From Morchella semilibera (Eukaryota > Ascomycota > Pezizomycetes > Pezizales > Morchellaceae), in NCBI GenBank assembly GCA_009192285.1, contig CM018608.1, positions 638,201 to 702,200 on the forward strand: DNA of 64,000 nucleotides, read 5' to 3'. Below, one piece after another: positions 38,360 through 49,792 of the stretch. Each line of letters opens with the position of its first letter. The first letter of the stretch is position 1. The notes under the pieces are model-generated. The model saw only the letters and a list, made by a program, of their open reading frames with translations. It did no database searches and was not told the origin of the DNA. A program made the position numbers and the translations under genes.

Positions 38360-38925
38360 TTAACTGTACCCACTCAGAGCCTGCTTCTTCAAGACAGTGG
38401 TGAAGTGCCTCTTCAAATTCCTTGTAGATGGTACGTTTGCTCCACCTGTATTCAACTCCTTCAGAATAGTCGTCCAATTCGCACTTTCGACCACCATATC
38501 AAATACCATCTCTGCCTCCTTCCTCGTCATAAAAGAGCTAGAAGCCTTCTTGGTGAGAGGTGGAGAAGGGGGAAAAGGGGGTGGTGGTGGAGGAGGAGGG
38601 ACAGCACCCTTATTTTTGTTGCTAGGGGCTGTTGGTTCCTGGGTTATATTTCAGTTTTTATAGGTTATCGGGACTCTAGCCTGGTGGAACTTTACCTCAT
38701 TACTTGCAGCTGCAGTTTTCTGTCGTTTCCCTTTCCCACGTGCGTTGGGCTTTTCCTGCGTATATAAGAATTGGGGCTAAATAAAGCAATTCATTGTGTA
38801 GGGAAGTATACCAAGGAGTCTGACTCGCTATCGCTGTGCCTGCCCTCCTGTTCGTCGCCATAAGTCCGCTTGCTTGCGCTCTCGCCCGTGTGGGCGCCGC
38901 TTCCGACTTTCGTTGTGGCCGTCAT
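38360..38925 (-). CDS. Small hypothetical protein, three exons
   Basis: I assembled this gene from short exons: 38925-38812, 38755-38696 and 38638-38360, with phase-0 GT-AG introns of 56 and 57 bp, giving 150 residues. The N-terminus is polar and acidic (HSDSESDSL), then a basic stretch (ARGKGKRQKTAAAS), a run of nine prolines, and a helical-looking C-terminal domain beginning KEAEMVFDMVVES and containing TILKELN and LKRHFTTVLKKQAL. The basic stretch looks like a nuclear localisation signal and the C-terminus loosely recalls small Myb/SANT-like fungal proteins, but I do not recognise the family. All three exons keeping frame with good splice ends is the main support. The tRNA-Tyr lies 67 bp downstream on the same strand. 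Confidence 0.6.
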
Positions 38926-40825
38926 TAGGTTTGAAGTGGAGTAAACTGGTAGCACTAGGTATGTAGTTACGTAGATGATGAAGTGAAGCTGATATATTGC
39001 TATTTATGTTGGCTCAACACATGGAGTGTAGTATCTCTTTATCTCTTTATCATACCCCCCTCCGCCTCACATACGAAGAAATGACCATGATGTCAGCCAA
39101 ATATCTGTTGGCATAGATGTTTGCTAGTGTGCTTGTTGGTCATCTCACGTCGGCTTTGAGTTAATAACTATGTACATGTATATACACAAGCTGGAAAGGA
39201 TCACAATCACCAATAACAGAGAACCAAAAAAGCAATCACGACACAGTTCTAATTGACTCATAATTGATAACAAACAGGAAAAAGTGATCTGGTATATAAT
39301 AGCAAAAAACAAAAAAGGAGAGGCACATCGCGTACGTACAGCTCGATACCTTGAACTTATTAGCTTATCCTCATTCCCCATCAAGCGAGTTCACCACCTA
39401 CCGAGTGTGAGGTCCTTTCACACGCAAAAGATGGCTGCTAGAGCTGCAGCCAAGAGATATTTGAGCGGGAATTGGGTGCTGCACTCGGTGGGTGGTGAGC
39501 TCGCTGGGCAGGGAACGAGGGTACGCTTGGGCGCAAACTCACTTGCAGTTCTAGCGATGCATGATAAGAGCACCAGCTATGTTGTATATATGGATGGCCC
39601 CAGAAAGAGGAAATAGGGGGTCACAAAAGTCAAATAAATGTAGTTGAGCTCCGCCTAAAGCTACATGTAGTTTGCTCCTGGTCTTTGCCAAGACTTGTTG
39701 TAGCACAGGGCAGATCATAGAATCTCACTCTGACATGAACGTTTTAATTTTCCTTTGTTATTATTTATTTATTTATACTTCGTACATGCATAACCTGCCT
39801 TTGTTGTAATATGCGTTGCTTCAACCAAAGTGCCTAGAGCTATTTGTCGGTCACTCATATATGACAGTCTTATGTGTTATAATAACACACGCCTCGTACT
39901 ATACATGTAGTTATATCAATCAAGTCTCGTTCTATTCGCGGTCAACTTACAATGGCCTTCTCTCTGTTGGAACCTTAGCGCATAGAAGCAATGTGTCTAG
40001 AGAATATGTGAGTATCTTGTAAGCAAATATCGAGAAAAAGATGGAATTAAAAAGAAGGTCATCATGGAGTTCTATGATATATATGATATGTAGCCATTGC
40101 CTTCTGTGATATCACGCCCCAGGACAACGCTCAATACTGCATACTGCATCTGCGTCTACTGATATATCCTTGTGCAGTGATGACTGGTCACTGGTAATGG
40201 CTGTTCTGACATTATGCTCTGGAGTTGTTGAATTATCGATATCCAAATGAATACCTCGGCTAAATCCAAGCTCCCTAGACTAACCTTGAAAATGGGCCGT
40301 ATATCAATATCAGCGACGAGCGCTGTATGTATATGATATGCAGATAGACACTCGAGTTAAATTGAGCGGGTTGAAGCGGATGCTTCTAGAACCTAGCTAG
40401 TATCACCAAATAGTAAGGAGGAACCTCAATTTCCCCCAATGTGACAAACTAACCTACAGCCAAGCAATCTCGTGAGACCGTCCGCTTCCAAAACCCGAAA
40501 TTCCCGGTGTCGTGCTACCATCAATAGAGCCATAAGGTTGAGAATCCGCACGTTAAGCGAACACGAGGAAAAATTAGGCCACTACGCATGTAAATTCTCC
40601 GTTGGTTATGGGGATTTTTGTCCGAACTCAAGATATACTTTACCCAGCAGCTTGGAGTTTGTCTGAAGGCGGAGACTGGTCCCGACGACATTAAGGAGCT
40701 GAGGATTTTTAATTGATTTTTCCGGAGGAGAGAGTGTAGTCCCGAAAATGTGGCTTCGGACGAGGGGGAATGCTTTGCGGCATCGCAGGATACCGACGCG
40801 ATGGTATGTACAATGGGTAAGTACT
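38926..40825. other. Spacer between the small gene and the mannanase
   Basis: No gene was accepted. A plus-strand ORF ending at 39616 (62 codons from the ATG at 39431) has a plausible composition but no family signature. TACATGTA palindromes occur near 39172, 39662 and 39903. Confidence 0.45.
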
Positions 40826-40832
40826 TATAAAT
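40826..40832 (+). promoter_or_regulatory. TATA box of the mannanase gene
   Basis: TATAAAT lies 69 bp upstream of the ATG, nearly the same spacing as in the AA11 gene. Confidence 0.5.
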
Positions 40833-40894
40833 ACTGTCTGCCAGTGAGATTTACAATTTGATCTCAGTCGCAATTCGATTATAAAACAGCAGTT

Positions 40895-42828
40895 ATGAAG
40901 TATTTCGCAATTTGTACAATCCTGGGCGCCGTGCTGTCGCCTGTGTTGGCACAGGTTCCGGTTTATGGACAATGTGTGTTTTAGTTGCCCGAGTACCATT
41001 ATGGTTTGAATGTTTGGATAAGGGTTGCTGACATTGATAAATCTCTAAGGCGGAGGTATTAACTACACAGGATCAACCACATGTGCAAGCGGGTCCTACT
41101 GTTTAAAATATAGCGACTGTAAGCAAGACACCTGTATACCACTGTTTACGAACATATAGGGTTCTTACATATCTTTAGACTACTATCAATGTGTCCCCGG
41201 CACCGCGACAACAACTACTGCTGCTTCAGTAACCACCTCTACTTCGACTCCGGCTCCAGTGACCACAACCACTCAAGGGGGTTCTTCACCCACCGCCTCT
41301 GGCGTGGTTACGACGTCTGGGACGACATTCATGCTGAATGGGAAGAAGTTCCACTTCGTTGGCTGTAAGTTTGAGCACCTTTTTTTTTTTTTAAAAAAAA
41401 AAAGATATAATTGTAATAACCATTTTATAGCAAATTCATACTGGCTCCCTATGCTTTCGAATACAGCAGATGTCGATAAGGCCCTTGATGATTTTAAGGC
41501 GTCTGGAATGGATGTTCTTCGTATATGGGGATTTGCAGACCTTACAAGTGGCTCTGGTACTGAAACAGCGTTTCAAGTACGTTTTTCTTGACTCGCTTCT
41601 AAAGGGACTGAACTAATCATTAATCTTTCTAGATCTGGAGCGGCAGCACACCCACCATCAATACTGGGGCCAACGGGCTCCAAAGGCTTGACTACATCGT
41701 TGCTGCAGCAAGAGCTAGAAATATTCGGCTTGTAATTCCTTTTGTCAATAACTGGTAGAGTACAATAAAAATGGGGGGGTTTTTTTTTTAGGGGAAACGG
41801 ACTAATTTTGATGTGTAGGCAAGACTATGGTGGTATGGATAGATATGTACAATCCATGTTAGGGTCTGCAGGCCTACATGACGACTTCTATACCAATGCG
41901 AATATCAAGGCTGCCTACAAGAACTATGTTAAAGCTGTGGTTACAAGATACAGTTCGGATGAGCCCGCAATATTCGCTTGGCAATTAACAAATGAGGTAT
42001 ATCTTTACCTTCAAGGGATTTAGCTGTTCACTCTTTTCCTTAGCTAACAATAACTAAAGCTCCGCTGCAGAGGGACTCTTGGGGCGAGCTCATCTTGTAA
42101 CGCCGCAGTATTGACAAATTGGGTAAGCGAGATGTCTACGTATATCAAGTCACTGGACCCCACCCACATGGTCTCTGTTGGCGATGAAGGTTTCTTCAAT
42201 CGGGCAGGAAGCTCTGAATGGGAGTATGGTGGCGGAGAAGGGGTAAGATTCCATTTCAAAGCCTGAACGATGTCAGTTAAGGTTGCATACATCTAACATA
42301 ATCTGTGTACTTAGGTTGATAATGAAGCTTACCTCAGGCTGCCTAATGTCGACTACGGAACTTTCCATCTCTATGTCAGTGCTTGGAGCAAAACCTATGC
42401 ATGGGGTGATCAATGGATCAAAGACCACGCAGCTGTTGCGACGTCTATAGGAAGTATGCTACCTCTCTTTAATTTGCTCACCCGCAGATCCATAGGGCGG
42501 AACTAATAGAGAGTATCAAATTCTAGAGCCTATGGTTTTTGAAGAATACGGAGTTACGCGCTCGAGCGGTCAACGTTTGACCGTCATTCGCAACTGGCAT
42601 GATATTGTCCTTGCAAATACTATTGCTGGTGATATGTAGTATGTGCCCTTCCTAGGTTAGACAGTATGTGTCGCATAGTAACTGACATCATTTAGCTGGC
42701 AATTTGGGGCTGTTCTGCCGATCACTGGAAGGACTCACGATGACACCAACACTATCTACACGGATGACGCTGAGTATAATGAACTTGTGGTACAGTATGT
42801 CCCACGGATGGAAGCAAAGAATGTATGA
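40895..42828 (+). CDS. Secreted endo-beta-1,4-mannanase, CBM1-GH5
   Basis: This is predicted to hydrolyse internal beta-1,4 bonds of mannans in plant cell walls (GH5, subfamily 7 by resemblance). Ten exons: 40895-40973, 41050-41118, 41179-41364, 41431-41576, 41633-41754, 41819-41996, 42060-42242, 42315-42453, 42527-42638 and 42696-42828, giving 448 residues in frame. A signal peptide ([16 protein letters not shown]) is followed by a CBM1 cellulose-binding module with YGQCGG, CASGSYC and YYYQC, then a Thr/Ser-rich linker, then the GH5 barrel from about residue 105. The acid/base is Glu260 in WQLTNE and the likely nucleophile Glu374 in VFEEYG; both are intact. YWQFG and the [10 protein letters not shown] block also fit the family. 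CBM1 is split by two introns. The third intron carries a T run joined to an A run. Two miniature inverted-repeat elements lie about 0.8 kb downstream. Confidence 0.93.
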
Positions 42829-43610
42829 AAAATAGATGGGAATCAGCCCTGCCTCTTCTAGGGAGGTGTATATATGTAGTCCACAGGGTTTATGCGCGAA
42901 TAATTACCTTGTGCAGTGAATTAGAAATCCTTGTAGAATCTCGATACTGATTTCGACTATCTCAACCTTCTACGTCCCCGAATTTATCCTATGAGTGATG
43001 TTCCATTGGAAATTCCCGAAGATCACGACGAAATTTCCGCACACGGGACATCCAAAGGTTGGAGTGGTCAGCCATCATTTTTGCCTATCCATAATGGAAT
43101 GTTGTGACCTATTGTCTCGGTAGTATAAAAGCATAAAATGAATTTAGTAGAAACTTACCTGTTGTACAGGTAACTAATTCAGCCAGAAACACCGAGATAA
43201 CATTGCTTGTGGGCCTCTTTCTCTTGTAATGATTAATATAATAGTAACTGTTTAAAGTATGTAACGATTATATGTACTTCCCATATATGGTCTACATACG
43301 TGTAAAGTATCCATACAAGTACATAATAAAATATTAAGATACAGTACTGTGTACGAATCTAGTGAAGAAATCTAGTATTAAACAGTATGGTAAAGGTGTT
43401 GATTGGTCGATATCAATGCATATACCTACGTATTAGATCTAGCCTTAGGGATCAACCTTAATTTTACAGGTGCAGCTAGATCTAAAAGCGTGTTTACCCG
43501 ATTTCATAAATACACTTACATACTTTCCTGACGTTTGGAAAAGTGACCGCTATTGCATGCCGTACAAATACGCGCCAAGTTCAGGAAAATACGAGCACAT
43601 GTACCTATAT
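42829..43610. other. Spacer 3' of the mannanase
   Basis: Apart from the expected 3' UTR, this AT-rich stretch shows no gene and no clear repeat. Confidence 0.5.
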
Positions 43611-43754
43611 GTATACTCAGGGCAGGTAAATAGTACCGGACAATGCAAGTTTTGTCTCTGGGCTTTTTTTGCAGTAGTTCTCGCCTAGTACGCGCACCCA
43701 TTGGTGAACCAAAAACCTCTATTGTCCGGTACTTTTTACCTGCCCCGAGTATAC
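43611..43754. mobile_element. Miniature inverted-repeat element (144 bp)
   Basis: The terminal inverted repeats, 43611-43644 and 43721-43754, match at 32 of 34 positions (GTATACTC at the tips, then CAGGTAAA and AGTACCGGACAAT). The centre of about 76 bp is non-coding. The tips hold TA, which would fit insertion of a Tc1/mariner-type element at TA, but the tip GTATAC is itself a palindrome, so the exact boundary is uncertain. Confidence 0.8.
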
Positions 43755-43835
43755 TCTACATTCCTCGAATTAGCGAGCTGGTAACCAATCAGACTAGCGC
43801 CCCCGTCTGCGGAACGCGGAAAGGTCAATCTGGGG

Positions 43836-44021
43836 TATCCCCTGGTCTGTTGAAACTTGCAGAATCCAGGACTTCCTATTTCAGTAATAATTGTCCCACT
43901 TTTTGCTAACAAACGCCAACAATCTCTGGCAAACACCCACAGAAAGTGACGGGCTCAGTGACTTTGCCACAGCCCGAACAGGAAGTCCTGGATTCTGCGA
44001 GTCTCACCAGCCCAGGGGATA
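43836..44021. mobile_element. Second miniature inverted-repeat element (186 bp)
   Basis: The arms 43836-43878 and 43979-44021 are reverse complements at about 38 of 43 positions, beginning TATCCCCTGG and ending GCAGAATCCAGGACTTCC. The differences suggest it is older than the neighbouring element 81 bp to its left. No ORF lies inside and no target duplication is certain. Confidence 0.75.
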
Positions 44022-44673
44022 CATCTGCACACGTGCATGCCCTTGTAGCCCATCCTTTTCTTTCTCTACCTGCTGACCTGTGTTTTATCAAACGAGGCGT
44101 TTTAAATTCACAGACCATATCAGATGAGGCAAGGCATGGCGTGAGTCTGAGCTCTCCTCTACATACCTGCCGCACTTCCGGCGCCAAAGAGAGATCACAG
44201 CCAGAAACCTCGAAATGAATGTTTTCACGTACCCTGTTGATTTTTGCGCAGGGCCTTAGTCTCCTTGGAGGGTGGGGATGGAGGATGGGGGGTAAAGTTT
44301 TTTGTTTTTTTTTATATCATACTTGGATGGGGGGTAGAGGATTCAGCCGCAACATAAATTAGGTACACATCTTTTCTCATAGGGCAGTTGGACCTACACT
44401 ACGCTTTGGGTTACATGCATGTAGGTATGCAGAGGGCGATCCTTCTGGTTTGCGTCACTTCAGCCCTATCAGTTGCTCTTTGTGGCTTCGAGGTTCGTTG
44501 CCTACTGAAAGTTCGAGCTGGAAATGTAGTATTGTGCTTGTGGGGACCGGGTCAAGGGCGTGGTTATAACGTGTATGTATATTGAATGTAGATGGCGAGA
44601 TTATGGCTGACATGCTAGGCCTACAGTGAGTGTCCTATCTACGACCGCATTTTTCGGAGCACTGTGCGAAGTA

Positions 44674-44674
<1 letters not shown>

Positions 44675-44709
<35 letters not shown>

Positions 44710-44720
44710 AAAGGGGGGGG
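44675..44720. repeat. T28-A10-G8 homopolymer block
   Basis: Twenty-eight T are followed directly by ten A and eight G. Such blocks are mutation-prone and often mis-assembled. A shorter T-then-A block sits in the third intron of the mannanase gene. Confidence 0.9.
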
Positions 44721-47700
44721 TGGGGGTTTAAAATTAAGATATGGGATACGTGCACTCATGTACTAGGTACGATGACCGAGTGCCTCTAGCATATATATAA
44801 TAGGTTGAATTCATCTTACATGCAGCTAACGTTGGTAGTTAGAGGCCGACAGAACTATTTGCTGCACAAAGTACCATAGACTTGAGGGGATTCAGAGCAT
44901 TAGGAGCTTTGTTTTCAGAACGCTTTCGGGGATATATATATGATCAGAATAGAGTTTTTCAAATTTTGAGCTCAAATTTGGGTTCTTGGCGGGATTTTCA
45001 CACCAAAAACTATCGCCAAGAACTAAATATTTAGATCCAGAGGTTTTTGGCCAAATCACTCTAATAAGTATATCGCTCCCGGCCGGCCCTTGAGTCGCGT
45101 ATACGTATATTCCTACATATACCCACACGTAGATGTACCGTCAGTTCTCAGAAGAACAGCCTGGGTTCAAAGGATCAAATCTAAGCCGTCTGATTGGTTG
45201 CTCCACGTCCAGCCACCACTTATTTCTCGAGACTTAACGGTAGGCACTCTACATGCAATGACGATGGTTCCTGCAGCTAGAAATGTAGGCGCTTCTCTCT
45301 CTGCTTAATGGATCTAATAATAAACCTTAGGTTTTCGTCAGGTGTAACCAATATTCCACGGTATCAAAAGAAAACCAAATAGCCATAACAACAGATAGCT
45401 ATCCCCGCAGTAGTGGGCATTCGCGGTGTTATCAAAACGTAGTACAACGAGGCGCAATCAAGTCAGATCTCCTGAGGCGGCCAGGTTATATCACACCCAG
45501 CCACTTATCTTGGATCGATTACCAACCAACTCTAATAATACAAACTACGTGACTGGAACTTACATACTTCACACGGACCAGGCGGTCAAGGCGGACAAAT
45601 GTTCGGCCGGGCTCATTGAAATTTGATTGGCTCGCTAACTGGAAAGTTAAAACATTGCGAAAAGTCTCCGAGGCTACCTTTCCTCGGCTCCGATAACTGT
45701 TTTCTTGGCTTAGGATTTTTATTACTCAGGCCTTATATTGCCCCTTCCTCAAGATTTTAGGTTCAACATGGAGAAAAGGGCCCTAATGGGTAATAACTTG
45801 AGAAAGAGTTAGTTAAGTGGAGATATCTCCACCCTGATTCCCCGACATATTGAGCTCCAGGGGGGTTGGTTGGCTGGGTTGTGCATGTTGCTATAAAAAG
45901 ACGAATTCATGATACCACGATACTGGCCTTTACCTGGAATAAGGGCCTGCCCTAATCAGGTGCCCACGTTATTGTATACCTCGCACCTACAGCTGCATAA
46001 ATTTTGCGGTCAAGAAATCGTTCTTTAATTTTGTCTAGGTACAGTACATTTATCGGGAGGCGCTAATGGTAGGGTGCTCTGAATCGCTCTCGGGACGGGA
46101 AAGCCGAACGTGCAACACCCTAACTTTGTTGCAAGGTAATTTTTATCTGTAACAGGAACATCTACTCTAGATGAAGTGCATATTCATTGGTGCGAGTAGC
46201 ACTTGGACGTTGGGGATTTTTGGTGGCTTACTGCGTGGCTCGAGGCTTGCTAACTTGACTGTGCAGCCACTGGAACGCCGTTCCACTTCTTCGGCTAGCT
46301 AGCGTCATCTCGGATAGTAGGAAGAAGGAAAGTCACGTCGGTCTGAAAATACACTACATACATGTAATTAATAATTACCGTCACCCGCACACTTCTCCAA
46401 TTATCACCTTTAAAATAGTATTTCAGATACGTCGAAACTAGTGACTCGAGGACTGCACTTCTGGAAAGACTTATCACATACATAAGACTCTAGCTGGATA
46501 CATACATGTACTAAACAGGTATAAGAATGTCATTAAGGGGAGGTACTTAAGTAGGTATTCATACTCCATATACAACTAGCAAAATATCCCAGATACGTGA
46601 AGATAATGTAGTTAACGTTGTCCATTTATCAGAAGGTCTTGATCTGGATTAGTGATCTAACAATTATTCGATCAAATCTGCCTAGCTCCGTGATATTTTT
46701 GTCTTCAGAGCAGAATTAACGTTTTTCTCGAGGCAGAATAGCAGGCTATTTCTGTCTACTTGACCGTACCTATATCTGTGGGGGAAGTTGCAGAGTGGTT
46801 GTTGGTAAATGGGTTTGTACTACCTCGCTTTCGGTGGGCAATCTGAAACGTCCAAGTACCCCCGTATGTGCGGTTTGGACCAATCGATAGAAGAATTCAC
46901 TCATGCGGCTCAGCATGCAGCGAAGGAGTAAAGAAGGATTCACACGGACAGACCAGTTCTGGGTATCGTCGGTTATTACACAAGGTAGGTAGGTATTATT
47001 GTGCCATCCCCATCTCACCCAACAGGTTACCTAACAAGTACATGTAGGTACATGTATGGGGTGTGGTCCCGTTTGTGCCGCAATCATGCAGGTGAAAAAG
47101 ATATTTTCGTCGTGGCGGAGGGTTGAGGGCCGGCAAGCTAAACTGACTAAGTAACCCTGCACAACCTTTATTTTGCGGAAGTAGAGGAACGTTTAGTTGA
47201 AAAAGGAAGGAACCTTTTGATTAAAAGTGGAAAAAACACGATTTATGTATCTGCACCGCACGATAGACTATAATTTGGTACTCGGTAAGGTGAAACTAGG
47301 TTGATCTCTTCTAGATAGACAACCTGGAAGTGTCTGAAACTGTGTACCCGTTGATACCTGACCCCTCTTTGCGCTGCCACAAAGCTCGCGATATTCTAAA
47401 TATGAAAATACATGTATCTATATCCTCCTACATGAGGCACGTTCTAACACCTACCAAACTCTATTGTAGTCAAGTCACAACGCTTAAGTGAATGTAACTA
47501 CGCGTGTATATAATCAATTTTCAAATGTGCCAGAGATCAACACCACTACGCGGGAGCCCTCTAGAGATCTCACCCTAAACTTCATTAAATTATTTACTAT
47601 CACAACTACAAAGCCGCACAATAGGAATATAATCCAGGTAATATTCGAAATCCAGGTTATATGAGACCTAGAGTTACCAATGATCTAAATAAGGTTGCCC

Positions 47701-47938
47701 CGATCTCTGGAGAGTGCTTACTTTCAAGCCTTTCTCAATCATTCTCAAACACCATCCACCCCCTTAAACTAATCCGCTTATGTCCACAGCCCAATTTTGT
47801 ACGCAAACATGCATATATGACGTTCTGCATATTATCGAGCAGAGCACATGTAGTCTATTTATGCCGGCGAAATGCGGGAAGACAACCAAGTGAGTGAGTG
47901 ACCTGCACAGCTGCCATGGGGAGAACGGCGCAGATCAT

Positions 47939-48013
47939 ACATGTAGTACTTGTCGAGATTCTCGCTAGAACCGCAATACATACATGTACATACATACATG
48001 TATGTACATGTAC
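47939..48013. repeat. Dense TACATGTA palindrome array
   Basis: Overlapping units of TACATGTA, GTAC and CATACATG form a nearly self-complementary stretch (densest at 47978-48013) that could extrude as a cruciform. It is non-coding. Confidence 0.8.
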
Positions 48014-49792
48014 CAAGCCCTTGAGGAGGCCCTGTGCACACCCTAGTCATCATTCCATTTGCGCCATGTGTAGGACGACGCACCATGCCGGGGAACCCGC
48101 GATCTTGAAGGTATCTATTTTTCGAAAGGTTCAGATGAATATTGCTTCGCCGAGAAGCAAATGTAAGCGGAGCTAGGGCTCGATGGTGATGGAGTATGTG
48201 AGGAGAATGTGATTTTCAAGCTTGACCAGGAGAAACCGTGGTACTACTGTTATGCATAAGTTTAATCGATATCGATAAAGACGATGGCTATTTACCGGTC
48301 TACATGTATATACCATTAACCGAGGAAGAGTCGTCGGTGTGTATTGGGCCGCTTCAACACCGGTCCGGTCGTGCTGATACTAGTACTAGATATCGGGATA
48401 TCATCACTCGCCTCAGGCGCGGAAAAGTCTGTGCCGCCGAATTTCTATATCTTTGTTTCAGTCGCCGTGGGGCTTAGGTCTAGCCTACTATTACTACCCC
48501 ACACGTCTAGGGTGGACGAATATTTGGTTAGCATGAATGAACTTCGCCATGTGGGAATCTTATGACACTCTCACTAGGCCTATAGGGTAATCTGTGCCAA
48601 TATCCCTTGAGTTCTTGAAGTTTAAAATATAACGGAGTCGACTTAGACCGCATGCAGAAGCTCTATACGCACGATGTGGAATAATTACGGCTTAGTATAT
48701 GATTGGATCCAGCCCTGACAAACGGTATTGTCAACGATATTTGCTCCTCCATCACGATCTCTCTCGGGTTTGATTCCAGGGATTTAATTAAAGATAATAT
48801 TTTCCGAACCATAGCCTCTAGATCTCTCCACACTGATGCAGGACGCAAAGAATAGAGATATTGTAGATTGAAAAAGAGGAATTAAAAGAAAAGCCAAAAT
48901 TAAATCAAATTCGCCCGTAGTCTTAAAAGTGTAGAATTAAAATTACTATCAATAAACGTTGTCCATTGTACCCCGCAGTATGCCAAACGAATGTCGCTTA
49001 TAGGTAGACCTGATAAACCAGATTAGCCTACATTTGTCACGGCTATGCTGAGAATGATAGCTTTTTGGGGAGTACATGTAGAAGAGTTGATACCTAGGTA
49101 CATGTAGATACATGTACTTACTAGGCACATGTGCATGTACTCATCAGGCACCAACGAGCAAAAGACCTACAGAAATGGTGATGTAGGTACTATGGAGTTA
49201 GTCAACCCACCAAAGGAAACGGCATAGAGTGGCGTCAGCCTTATACTCTAGGATTCTCCTGGGCGTGTAGCTTCTGAAAAGAAACAGAGGGAGGATGGAA
49301 TGACCGGAAGCTAATACTGTTATGGTGGTTGTGCTGTGGTAACCTAGTGCACCAGAATTTGACCCAGTCATCAAGACATGGGGTAAATGCTTACTGTTAA
49401 GGGTCGGATCTTTGGACCTGCTGTGGGCCCGCCCCCATTTGGGACCCCAGCAGGCGTTTCATTTTTTATTCTTAGTGATACATGCTCTCCCAACGCGTTT
49501 TATTGATTGCGCCACGTGAGCGGCGGGGGACCCACGCTCGCTTTCGAGGAACCCAACCCAGCACACTGTTTTGGGGGGGAGGCAGGTAGTAATACATGCT
49601 TGTTTGAGGAGCAGGCTCTGCATTAAAAAGCAATTCATCCAGAGAAATATAAAGATAGGCCTGTCTTCTTCGGTCAGTATCAAAAAAAAAACTAACATCA
49701 ACTACATTCGACACATAACAACTCTACTTTCAGAATACAGAAACCATATGTTGCACTCACAAATCAACGACAAATTCCAACAGTCATCTACA

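Larger units (their letters stand above)
44022..49792. other. 5.8-kb gene-free spacer
   Basis: No gene was supported. It holds a T28-A10-G8 homopolymer block (44675-44720), many TACATGTA palindromes (clusters at 47939-48013 and 49074-49140), and a GC-rich hairpin near 49418-49455 (CCTGCTG pairing with CAGCAGG) upstream of the second transcription factor. The scattered ORFs start at non-ATG codons or have random composition. Confidence 0.5.

Noticed and set aside
39284-39616. ORF ending STSYVVYMDGPRKRK
   Set aside because: From its only good ATG (39431) it is 62 residues, with no recognised domain or splice context. It remains possible as a small gene.
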